Source: a bacterium
GTDB lineage: Bacteria > Patescibacteriota > Minisyncoccia > Phycocordibacterales > Phycocordibacteraceae
Direction: 5' to 3'
DNA length: 18,358 bases
NCBI GenBank assembly: GCA_021781865.1
Contig: JAJXVZ010000010.1
Location: 1-18,358 of the forward strand
Shown: positions 7,657 to 14,466 of the stretch, in pieces
Layout: every line of letters starts with the position of its first letter
Numbering within the stretch: position 1 is the stretch's first letter
The notes under the pieces: generated by a model
The model's input: only the letters and a program-made list of their open reading frames with translations
What the model was told of the DNA's origin: nothing
The model's database searches: none
Made by a program: the position numbers and the translations under genes

Positions 7657-8946
7657 ATGAATATAATTTTACCCAGGAAAGTCCACTTTATTGGTGTCGC
7701 GGGTGTGGGTATGTCGGCACTTGCCCAACTTATGGCAGACGGAGGTGCACAAATAACCGGATCTGATAATGCCTGGTTCCCAACGCTCAAGGCGATTGAA
7801 AAATACGGGATCCCCTTTACGATAGGTTACAAGGCAGAGAATATTCCTAGAGATACAGAATTGGTAGTTCACACCGATGCGGTACCCGTTGACAACGTGG
7901 AGCGTATCGAGGCGCATCGGCGCGGGATACCGCAACAGTCTTATTTTGAGGCTCTCGGCAAGATCTCAATCGGGAAGAGAACGGTTGCGGTCGCAGGTAC
8001 GCACGGCAAGACTACAACGACTGGCATGCTCGCACGCATACTGCGCGACGCGGGTGCGTCACCAACCGCAGTCGTAGGGTCCATCGTAAAAGATTTTGTC
8101 TCGAATTATTTATCTGGCACATCCGATCTTTTTATTGTCGAAGCGTGTGAATATCGTGATCATCTGCTTGAACTTTCGCCGCAAGTACTTGTCATTACGA
8201 ATCTTGAATGGGATCATACCGACTGGTTTCCTTCGCTAGAGATTCTCCAAAAAACATTCCAACGCGCCATCGAACGTGTTCCTAAGAACGGTGCGATCAT
8301 CACTGATCTTAGTAATAAAAATATTGCCCCACTTCTTGCAAGTACGAAGGCGCATATTGTCGATTACATGAATGAACCCGCATACAAGCTTAGCTTGCAG
8401 GGCGAGTTCAATCAGATGAATGCGCGTGCGGCCGCTGCGGCCGCACGCGTTGTCCTGCCGCATATCTTAGATGCTACAATCGCTCGCTCACTTGCGGAAT
8501 TTCAGGGAACATGGCGTCGATTTGAATATAAGGGTGTCACAGCGCATGGTGCCGACGTATACGATGATTACGCACATCATCCAACAGCAATCCGCGTAAC
8601 CCTCAAAGCGCTTCGCATGAAAACAAAAGGGAAAATATTTGTCGCATTTCATCCGCACCTCTATAGTCGTACACGCGATTTACTCAGTGAATTTGCGACC
8701 GCATTTGGCGATGCTGACCGAGTGCTCGTCGCGCCTATTTACGCTGCGCGTGAAGTAAATGACGGCACAATCTCAAGCGAGACACTCGCTGCTCGTATTC
8801 GAGCTACAGGTACGAATGCCACAGCATTCGATTCATTTGATGCCATTGAGCGCGTACTCAATGAAGTTGGTAAAGATGATGTCATCATGACAATGGGTGC
8901 CGGCGATATTTATAAAGTTGCCGATACGCTCGTAGCACGTAAATAA
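7657..8946 (+). CDS. murC: UDP-N-acetylmuramate--L-alanine ligase (MurC)
   Basis: A cytoplasmic ligase that adds L-alanine to UDP-MurNAc, the step before MurD. 429 residues. HFIGVAGVGMSALAQLM opens the UDP-binding domain (MurC norm HFxGIGGxGM). The ATP loop is VAGTHGKTTTTGML (about 112-125). Further marks are VEACEYRDHLL, TNLEWDHTDWF, GEFNQMNARAA, DVYDDYAHHPTAI and FHPHLYSRT, all in MurC order. Mpl, the recycling ligase, is a close relative, but the murD neighbour favours MurC. No Shine-Dalgarno sequence precedes the ATG. The gene contains a perfect 13-bp-arm inverted repeat (8423-8449). Confidence 0.93.
   Translation: MNIILPRKVHFIGVAGVGMSALAQLMADGGAQITGSDNAWFPTLKAIEKYGIPFTIGYKAENIPRDTELVVHTDAVPVDNVERIEAHRRGIPQQSYFEALGKISIGKRTVAVAGTHGKTTTTGMLARILRDAGASPTAVVGSIVKDFVSNYLSGTSDLFIVEACEYRDHLLELSPQVLVITNLEWDHTDWFPSLEILQKTFQRAIERVPKNGAIITDLSNKNIAPLLASTKAHIVDYMNEPAYKLSLQGEFNQMNARAAAAAARVVLPHILDATIARSLAEFQGTWRRFEYKGVTAHGADVYDDYAHHPTAIRVTLKALRMKTKGKIFVAFHPHLYSRTRDLLSEFATAFGDADRVLVAPIYAAREVNDGTISSETLAARIRATGTNATAFDSFDAIERVLNEVGKDDVIMTMGAGDIYKVADTLVARK
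8423..8449. repeat. Perfect inverted repeat inside murC with two NotI sites
   Basis: Arms of 13 bp (8423-8435 and 8437-8449) are perfect complements around a single T, all G/C except one A-T pair. Each arm contains GCGGCCGC. The segment encodes an Ala-rich helix, ARAAAAAARV, at the place where MurC normally has an Asn-Ala-rich helix. It would form a very stable mRNA hairpin in the middle of the coding region. Confidence 0.85.
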
Positions 8947-8947
8947 T

Positions 8948-9619
8948 ATGGGGACACTCTCGGTTATCGCGACACCTATCGGGAATTTAGAGGATATAAC
9001 GCTACGCGCGTTGCGCATGTTCCGAGAGTGCAGTGTCGTTTATGCCGAAGACACCCGCGTCGTTTCTAAATTGCTTACGCACTATGACATACAGAAACCA
9101 CTACAGCGGCTTGACGCGGCAACCGAAACAAAGAAGACGGATGAAATAATTGCACGACTCGAAATGGGGGAGCATGTTGTTCTTGTAAGCGATGCGGGAA
9201 CACCTGGAATATCCGATCCAGGTGCACGCCTCATTGGTAAGGTGCGAGAACGGTTATCTGGTACGGTTATTGAGGCAATACCAGGGCCATCTGCGCTCAC
9301 TGCGGCGCTTTCCATTGCGGGAATTTGCACAACAGAATTTACATTTCTCGGATTTTTGCCGCACAAGAAAGGGCGCCAGACTGTGCTCAAGAAAATCGCG
9401 GTAAGTGAAATTCCCATCGTACTCTACGAATCGCCACATCGCATATTGAAATTATTGAAAGAAATGGAGACATTCCGTTCATCGCGCATTACTATCGCGC
9501 GTGAACTCACCAAGATTCATGAAGAGGTTATTTCAGGGAGTATTGAAGAGGTTCAGGAATACTTTTTGAAGCATTCCGATCACGTACGTGGAGAGTTTGT
9601 CGTCATCGTTGTGCCTTGA
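8948..9619 (+). CDS. rsmI: 16S rRNA (cytidine-1402-2'-O)-methyltransferase
   Basis: RsmI methylates the ribose of C1402 in the decoding centre, using S-adenosylmethionine. 223 residues, a compact form lacking most of the C-terminal extension of E. coli RsmI. Signatures: LSVIATPIGNLEDIT at the N-terminus, YAEDTR (about 33-38), LVSDAGTPGISDPGARL (about 79-95), IPGPSALTAAL, FLGFLPHKKGRQ and VLYESPHRI. Its target is preserved in this window at 5118 of the 16S gene. It starts 1 nt after the murC stop, so translation is likely coupled. Its own TGA stop forms the TGn of the next gene's extended -10. Confidence 0.95.
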   Translation: MGTLSVIATPIGNLEDITLRALRMFRECSVVYAEDTRVVSKLLTHYDIQKPLQRLDAATETKKTDEIIARLEMGEHVVLVSDAGTPGISDPGARLIGKVRERLSGTVIEAIPGPSALTAALSIAGICTTEFTFLGFLPHKKGRQTVLKKIAVSEIPIVLYESPHRILKLLKEMETFRSSRITIARELTKIHEEVISGSIEEVQEYFLKHSDHVRGEFVVIVVP

Positions 9620-9625
9620 TATACT
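9617..9625 (+). promoter_or_regulatory. Extended -10 (TGATATACT) overlapping the rsmI stop
   Basis: TGA TATACT ends 6 nt before the ATG at 9632. The TGA is at the same time the rsmI stop codon. Identical in sequence and spacing to the box at 3616-3624 on the minus strand. A leaderless start is expected. Confidence 0.65.
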
Positions 9626-9631
9626 TTACTT

Positions 9632-9862
9632 ATGTCTCGCACCAGCACACTCATACTTCTCGGTATTCTTATTGTCCTGACCCCATTCTCAGGACTTCCG
9701 ATAGCGTTTCGTACGCTTATTGTCGTCATTCTTGGTGTATGTGTATCTGGCATCGGATTTGCAATTCGTGTATATGAGGCGCGTAGCATGCAGTCACAAA
9801 CGGAAGTTCCTCCCTCCACACCGGCAACGCCAGGACCATTGGATCTTTCCTCAGGAGTGTAG
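9632..9862 (+). CDS. Small two-TM membrane protein, unknown function
   Basis: 76 residues that I do not recognise. Two hydrophobic segments (about 6-23 and 27-45) with a short turn suggest a hairpin in the membrane. A basic patch (RVYEAR) and a Pro/Thr/Ser-rich tail (about 57-76) follow. The strong extended -10 six nt upstream supports a real gene. It stands between rsmI and the ATPase gene, each with its own promoter, so no operon partner is implied. Another open frame (9720-9947) overlaps it and is less convincing. Confidence 0.65.
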   Translation: MSRTSTLILLGILIVLTPFSGLPIAFRTLIVVILGVCVSGIGFAIRVYEARSMQSQTEVPPSTPATPGPLDLSSGV

Positions 9863-9930
9863 TTATAAAAATCGTGCAGTGCAGGTTATTTTCGACCTAA
9901 CCCAGTCAAGGACAATGTCCCGTATCTTTT

Positions 9931-9939
9931 TGTTATACT
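9931..9939 (+). promoter_or_regulatory. Extended -10 (TGTTATACT) for the TraG/VirD4-like gene
   Basis: TGT TATACT ends 4 nt before a GTG (9944) and 7 nt before the following ATG (9947). By the spacing seen at other genes the message begins at or near the ATG. GGAC/GTCC inverted bases (9910-9913 and 9917-9920) stand just upstream; no clear -35 box is seen. Confidence 0.6.
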
Positions 9940-9946
9940 CAACGTG

Positions 9947-11740
9947 ATGGAAAACCCCGAACGAATTACCTATTTCGCGGCGACTGATGCGCGAGGGAGA
10001 CATGTCCCCTTCGGTATCAAGGCGAAAGATCGTGATCGCCACATGTATGTCATCGGTAAAACCGGCATGGGCAAATCAACCTTGCTCGAAAACATGGCGA
10101 TTCAGGATATACGAAACGGTGAAGGGTTCGCCTTTATTGATCCACACGGAGGAACTGTCGAGCGGCTTCTTGACTACATTCCCGAGGAACGTGTCAAGGA
10201 CGTTGTTTATTTTGCCCCGTTTGATATGGAGCATCCCGTTGCATTTAACGTAATGGAAGATGTCGGGTATGACAGGCGCCATCTCGTTGTTTCTGGACTC
10301 ATGGCAACTTTCAAGAAAATATGGGAGGACGCTTGGAGTGCGCGTATGGAGTATATCCTTACGAACACGTTACTCGCGCTCCTTGAGTACCCGGGCACGA
10401 CTCTACTCGGTGTCAATCGTATGTATACCGATAAAGATTATCGAAAGAGAGTCATTGATAACGTGAAAGATCCAGTCGTGAAAGATTTTTGGACAAAGGA
10501 ATTTGCCAATTACGGCGATCGATATACACAAGAAGCGACGCCCGCTATCCAAAATAAAGTCGGTCAATTTACCGGCAATCCACTTATTCGAAATATCATA
10601 GGTCAGTCGAAATCTTCGTTCGATATCCGTACCATGATGGATGAAAGAAAGATACTTATCATCAATCTCTCTAAGGGTCTCGTGGGGGAAACTAATATGC
10701 GTCTACTCGGCTCAATGCTCACAACGCGTATATTTCTTGCTGCGATGAGTAGGGCAAGTCTTCCCGCAAATGAACTTGCGGCACTTCCGCATTTCTATTT
10801 TTATGTCGATGAATTTCAGAATTTCGCGAACAAGACCTTTGCGGAGATTCTTTCCGAGGCGCGCAAATATAAATTGAATCTCATTATCGCGCACCAATAC
10901 ATAGAACAGATGGAAGAGGAAGTTCGTGATGCCGTTTTCGGTAACGTTGGGACAACTGTTGTTTTTCGGGTTGGACCCTTTGATGCCGAAGTGCTCGAGA
11001 CCATTTTTATGCCGCGATTTACAAAAGAGGATGTCGTGAGTCTTGATAAGCGGCAAATATATCTTTCGCTCATGATAGACGGTGTCGGATCAGCTCCTTT
11101 TTCTGCAATAACGATTCCGCCGATCGAGACGCCGCCAACATCGCATCGCGAGGAGGTCATATCTGCTTCGCGCGCTGCATTCGCTGTGTCACGCACTAAT
11201 ATCGAAAATGCGATCATGAAGGAACTTTCGGAGAGTTTATCTTCCGCACCGCCGCCAGATGCGCGCATGCGTAAGAAGTCCACACAACGGACGCCGCCCA
11301 CACAAGAAGAAGTGAAACACTCGAAAAGTGAGTCATTACGGCAAGTTACTTCACAGCGACCTATCGGTCCACATTCTTATCCAAGAACGGATTTACCAAG
11401 ACCCTTTTCTTCTCGGTCAGTTGTCGAGAGTAAGCCGTCCACTGCGACAAAGAGCGCCGAAGATCTTAAGTCAATCTTGCGCACGATAGCAGCAAAGAAT
11501 TCCGCAGAGCTTAATAAGCGTAAGACAGAGCACCAATATTCCCTTAAGGGAACTCTCGGCATGGTACTTGCTAAAAATGATAACCCTTCCATTACTGCTG
11601 CCATTCCCGTACCAAAAAATCCAGAGAAGCATACGCCGGCGAAAGGGGAGCCATCCATATCTCCATCACAGGCAGAGAGTAAAAAACCATTTGAGGTTCC
11701 GGAGGATGCGCTCCGAAAGGTGCTTAAAGGCGAAGCATGA
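9947..11740 (+). CDS. Soluble TraG/VirD4-like DNA-translocase ATPase
   Basis: 597 residues. A HerA/FtsK/VirD4-class P-loop ATPase of the type IV coupling-protein kind. Walker A is GKTGMGKST (37-45), followed by AFIDPHGG (62-69). Walker B is FYFYVDEFQNF (283-293, D288 E289), with a conserved AHQY (315-318) after it. Unlike VirD4 or TraG it has no N-terminal TM segments and no all-alpha domain is evident. Residues from about 400 are basic and Pro/Ser/Lys-rich and look disordered, perhaps a DNA- or partner-binding tail. No relaxase, VirB4 or pilus gene is near, so its role is unproven; CPR genomes often carry such ATPases with type IV pilus or DNA-uptake genes. ATG 9947 is preferred over GTG 9944 by promoter spacing. 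Confidence 0.85.
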   Translation: MENPERITYFAATDARGRHVPFGIKAKDRDRHMYVIGKTGMGKSTLLENMAIQDIRNGEGFAFIDPHGGTVERLLDYIPEERVKDVVYFAPFDMEHPVAFNVMEDVGYDRRHLVVSGLMATFKKIWEDAWSARMEYILTNTLLALLEYPGTTLLGVNRMYTDKDYRKRVIDNVKDPVVKDFWTKEFANYGDRYTQEATPAIQNKVGQFTGNPLIRNIIGQSKSSFDIRTMMDERKILIINLSKGLVGETNMRLLGSMLTTRIFLAAMSRASLPANELAALPHFYFYVDEFQNFANKTFAEILSEARKYKLNLIIAHQYIEQMEEEVRDAVFGNVGTTVVFRVGPFDAEVLETIFMPRFTKEDVVSLDKRQIYLSLMIDGVGSAPFSAITIPPIETPPTSHREEVISASRAAFAVSRTNIENAIMKELSESLSSAPPPDARMRKKSTQRTPPTQEEVKHSKSESLRQVTSQRPIGPHSYPRTDLPRPFSSRSVVESKPSTATKSAEDLKSILRTIAAKNSAELNKRKTEHQYSLKGTLGMVLAKNDNPSITAAIPVPKNPEKHTPAKGEPSISPSQAESKKPFEVPEDALRKVLKGEA

Positions 11741-12009
11741 TTATTCCTATGTATATGTTTGAGTCCCATACTCTTGTTAGACCGACGGGTACGCTGCAAC
11801 CACAGGCGCGTATCGCGGGTTCTTATATAGTACAGGCGGTCGAACGTATTATTAACGAGAAACCCCAAATCAAGGCCTATGAGAAAGCAGTAAGCGGCCC
11901 CCACGGCGATGACAGGAATCATCATCGTGGGGGCCTCGGCGTTGGATTCCCTACAATAAGAACTATGGCAAAAGTTGCGCATCGCGTTATGCTGCGCACA
12001 GCTCTCTAA
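11737..12009 (+). CDS. Possible 90-residue protein overlapping the ATPase stop
   Basis: The frame starts by ATGA overlap with the ATPase stop, a coupling mode used elsewhere in this window, and ends just before a terminator-like hairpin. Residues 1-52 (with GTLQPQARIAGSYIVQAVERIINEKP) look protein-like. Residues 53-68 are encoded by a GC-rich hairpin and read PHGDDRNHHRGGLG, which looks accidental. The last 14 residues could instead be a separate leader peptide from ATG 11965. I do not recognise a family. It may not be translated. Confidence 0.3.
   Translation: MIIPMYMFESHTLVRPTGTLQPQARIAGSYIVQAVERIINEKPQIKAYEKAVSGPHGDDRNHHRGGLGVGFPTIRTMAKVAHRVMLRTAL
11896..11935. other. Strong GC-rich hairpin downstream of the ATPase gene
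   Basis: GGCCCCCACG (11896-11905) pairs perfectly with CGTGGGGGCC (11926-11935). Inside, after a G-U pair and one mismatch, GATGA pairs with TCATC around a 6-nt loop. No T tract follows on either strand, so it is not a canonical terminator. It may end or stabilise the ATPase message, or be part of a regulatory leader for the glycan genes. Confidence 0.65.
11952..12009 (+). promoter_or_regulatory. Possible leaderless leader peptide upstream of the epimerase
   Basis: TACAAT (11952-11957) ends 7 nt before ATG 11965, matching the leaderless spacing. The short frame encodes the 14-residue basic peptide MAKVAHRVMLRTAL and ends at 12009. A hairpin TGCGCA/TGCGCA (11976-11981 and 11993-11998) lies within it, and a terminator-like hairpin begins at its stop. 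The layout resembles an attenuator, but no regulatory codon run is seen. Confidence 0.25.
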
Positions 12010-12030
12010 GGATTGGCATCGAATCCTTTT
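12008..12030 (+). terminator. Terminator-like hairpin before the epimerase gene
   Basis: AAGGATT (12008-12014) and AATCCTT (12022-12028) form a perfect 7-bp stem with a 7-nt loop; the 3' arm ends in TTTT (12027-12030). The stem is AT-rich and the T run short, so strength is moderate at best. It overlaps the stop codon at 12007-12009. Confidence 0.4.
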
Positions 12031-12048
12031 GCGTAGTAGGCTCACGAT

Positions 12049-12933
12049 ATGAAAGACAGGAAATTCATTCTGGTTACTGGCGGTGCGGGCTTCATTGGCT
12101 CGCATCTTTGTGCGCGCCTCGTGAAGGACGGACATCATGTAATTTCGCTCGACAACTATTTTACCGGAAGTCGTGAGAATCATGTGTCTGGTGTCGATTA
12201 TCGCGAGGGGCATACGAAGGATATCGAGAAGCATGTACCCGAAACGCCCGATCTCATCTACCATCTAGGAGAGTACTCACGGGTTGCAAAAAGCCTCAAA
12301 GAACCCGCACTTGTTTTTGATCTCAATATAATCGGTACGTTCGGCGTACTCGAATTCTGGAGCAAGAAGAAATGCAAACTCGTGTATGCCGGGTCATCGA
12401 CCAAGATGGTCGGCGCGCGCGCCGATGGGACGCACGGTCGCGATCTCGCTCCTTATACCTGGATGAAGGCCGCGAATAGCGAGCTCTTACAGAATTATGC
12501 GCACTGGTACGGTCTGCCGTATGCGATAACGTACTTTTACAATGTGTACGGACCAGGGGAGCGCGCTGGTGTCGAGGATTATGGCACTCTCATTGAGACA
12601 TTCAGACAGCAATATTTGGCTAACCAACCGCTCACGGTGCGAGAACCTGGAACGCAGACTCGCGCCTTCACCTATATTGACGATACGGTGAACGGTATCG
12701 TGCTCGTCGGCGAAAAAGGGCTCGGCAACGAATATGGCATCGCGGCCAAAGAAGCATTTTCACTGATTGATGTTGCGCATCTCTTTAGTGATGACATTAC
12801 GATGTTACCGCCAACCTCGACGACTCGTGCGGAAGCAGGAAGTATCGATACGACAAGTCTGCGGCAGCTTGGCTGGAAGCAGACAGTGTATTTGCCGGAC
12901 TATATCAAAGAAGTAAAGAAACAGAAAGAATGA
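12049..12933 (+). CDS. NAD-dependent sugar-nucleotide epimerase/dehydratase
   Basis: An extended short-chain dehydrogenase of the UDP-glucose 4-epimerase (GalE/WbpP) type. It would interconvert or modify a nucleotide sugar in the cytoplasm for the glycosyltransferases that follow. 294 residues, slightly shorter than usual (310-340). NAD-binding VTGGAGFIGSHL (9-20), then SLDNYFTG, a catalytic triad S116/Y136/K140 (LVYAGSS and YTWMK), and FYNVYGPGER, TRAFTYIDD further on. The usual substrate-side segments are kept, but the exact sugar cannot be told. The gene downstream overlaps its stop by 4 nt (ATGA), so the two form an operon. A weak TAGGCT box ends 6 nt before the start; there is no Shine-Dalgarno sequence. 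Confidence 0.88.
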   Translation: MKDRKFILVTGGAGFIGSHLCARLVKDGHHVISLDNYFTGSRENHVSGVDYREGHTKDIEKHVPETPDLIYHLGEYSRVAKSLKEPALVFDLNIIGTFGVLEFWSKKKCKLVYAGSSTKMVGARADGTHGRDLAPYTWMKAANSELLQNYAHWYGLPYAITYFYNVYGPGERAGVEDYGTLIETFRQQYLANQPLTVREPGTQTRAFTYIDDTVNGIVLVGEKGLGNEYGIAAKEAFSLIDVAHLFSDDITMLPPTSTTRAEAGSIDTTSLRQLGWKQTVYLPDYIKEVKKQKE

Positions 12934-14102
12934 AAAAAATACTTATTTTCTCGCTCGCGTACTACCCGAGTTTCGTTTCGGGTGCTGAAGCCGCAATTAA
13001 AGAAATTACCGATCGCATTGATCCGTCGGATATCGAATTTCACATGATCACACTGCTATTCGACCGCGCGGCCCCACGCGAGGAGCGCATCGGGAATGTG
13101 CACATACATCGTATTGGCTTCGGTGGAGCGTATCTTTCAAAAATCCTGTTTGTCCCGCTTGCCGTCCTTGTGGCGCATTCACTCAATAAACGATATAGAT
13201 TTGATGCCTTGTGGGCCATGATGACGTATATGCTTCTACCAGTCGTCGCCTCTCGTCTGATCGGGGTGCGCGCCCCACATATCCTGTCTCTCCAAGACGG
13301 TGATCCATATGAAAAAGTGTTTGAGCGCTGGTTTATTCGACCGGTTGTCCCAATGCTCGATCGAGGATTCAAGACAGCGTCAATGATTCAAACGATATCG
13401 GTGTTCCTTGCTGAATGGCCACGGAAGCGCGGGTATACCGGGCCGATAGAACTCATTTACAACGGTGCCAACATGCGCGACAGCAAAGATATCGTATCTG
13501 CGGACGAAGTCGAAGAGATGAAGAAAAAACTTGGTAAAGGGCCCCATGATGTGTTCCTGGTCAACACCTCACGGCTCGTTCATCAGAAAGCTTTTGACGA
13601 CAGTATCCGTGCACTCACGAAACTCCCCTTAAACGTCAAACTGCTTGCGGTCGGAAGCGGCGCGGACGAAGCGAGCTTGAAAAAGCTCGCGAAGGATCTT
13701 GGCGTAGCGGACCGAGTCATTTTTACGGGGCAAGTAGATCGTGGGGTGGTAACACTCTATCGGCGTGTAGCGGATATATTCGTCGCTCCGAGCCGCTCAG
13801 AAGGACTAGGAAATGCGTTCATCTCGGCGCTTGCCTCTCGTCTTCCGCTCATAGCGACGCAAGTTGGCGGTATGGCTGATTATGTTTTTGATGAAAAGAG
13901 GAATCCTGATAAAGAACCGACCGCATGGGTCATTGATCCCGACTCCCCGGATCAGATTGCAGAAAAAGTGAAAGAAATCATCGCGAATCCCGAAAGGGCG
14001 AGACAAATATCCGCTTATGCTCGGAAGATGGTAGAAGAAAAATATGATTGGGACAAGATCGCCGTGCAAATGCGCGAGAGGGTGTTCGCACGCGTTCTAT
14101 GA
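12930..14102 (+). CDS. GT4-family glycosyltransferase (GT-B fold)
   Basis: 390 residues, two Rossmann-like domains. The N-terminal acceptor domain starts MKKILIFSLAYYPSFVSGAEAAI. The C-terminal donor domain has VNTSRLVHQKAFDDSIRAL (family form VGRL..KG), LAVGSGADEASL, and VFVAPS-like FVAPSRSEGLGNAF. In the donor motif EX7E the second Glu is Ser (EGLGNAFIS), which may alter or weaken activity. It probably adds a sugar to a lipid-linked or surface glycan at the cytoplasmic membrane face. It overlaps the epimerase by ATGA. Substrate unknown. Confidence 0.88.
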   Translation: MKKILIFSLAYYPSFVSGAEAAIKEITDRIDPSDIEFHMITLLFDRAAPREERIGNVHIHRIGFGGAYLSKILFVPLAVLVAHSLNKRYRFDALWAMMTYMLLPVVASRLIGVRAPHILSLQDGDPYEKVFERWFIRPVVPMLDRGFKTASMIQTISVFLAEWPRKRGYTGPIELIYNGANMRDSKDIVSADEVEEMKKKLGKGPHDVFLVNTSRLVHQKAFDDSIRALTKLPLNVKLLAVGSGADEASLKKLAKDLGVADRVIFTGQVDRGVVTLYRRVADIFVAPSRSEGLGNAFISALASRLPLIATQVGGMADYVFDEKRNPDKEPTAWVIDPDSPDQIAEKVKEIIANPERARQISAYARKMVEEKYDWDKIAVQMRERVFARVL

Positions 14103-14242
14103 GTGTATTCCATGAGGCAGAACCACGCATGAAATTTGGTAATGTACGATTGCTGGTCTTGTTGCGTCCGTTACGCATAAAAACACATGATCGTGGAATG
14201 ATAAAGTGGATGGATATATTGAATCGGAATGCCCTGCTTTAA
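14099..14242 (+). CDS. Possible 47-residue ORF overlapping the GT4 stop
   Basis: An ATG at 14099 overlaps the preceding stop as ATGA, the same arrangement used by true downstream genes here. It encodes a basic peptide starting MSVFHEAEPRMKFGNVRL. I know no family for it. It may be a small gene or the 5' remnant of a lost third operon member. Confidence 0.3.
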   Translation: MSVFHEAEPRMKFGNVRLLVLLRPLRIKTHDRGMIKWMDILNRNALL

Positions 14243-14255
14243 AGGAGATTAAGGC

Positions 14256-14278
14256 GATCTTCGTCCGCGGACAAGATC
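14256..14278. other. Hairpin between convergent glycan genes
   Basis: GATCTT/AAGATC (14256-14261 and 14273-14278) pair, and GTC/GAC extend the stem across one bulged C around a CGCG loop. No T tract follows on the plus strand. On the minus strand the next bases are also not T-rich. It may help end transcripts in the convergent gap. Confidence 0.4.
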
Positions 14279-14282
14279 ACTG

Positions 14283-14466
14283 ATGCACGAAGCCTCCTTA
14301 TTACTTGCGATAGGTAAGGTTCTTGCATCTGAAAACCTCTCAATAGAGTGCACGATAAGAAACTCTAGTTCGAGAACGCAACACTTGTCATACTGTGTGG
14401 GAGCTGGGCCACCCATCCGTCGATGCATATGTGCTGCTTATTGAGCAAATGAATGCGTTTGCTTAA
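14283..14466 (+). pseudogene. Possible frameshifted remnant of a small gene
   Basis: From ATG 14283 the frame reads MHEASLLLAIGKVLASENLSIECTIR and then turns into nonsense. Near 14357 a different frame takes over with ETLVRERNTCHTVWELGH and ends LLIEQMNAFA at TAA 14464-14466. Joined, they give one plausible protein of about 60 residues. Its stop overlaps the stop of the minus-strand kinase. Frame change in composition is the only evidence; no family was recognised. Confidence 0.25.

Noticed and set aside
11377..12264. 295-codon minus-strand open frame
   Set aside because: It overlaps the ATPase and the epimerase, both with clear motifs, on the opposite strand. Its translation shows no family features and mixed composition.
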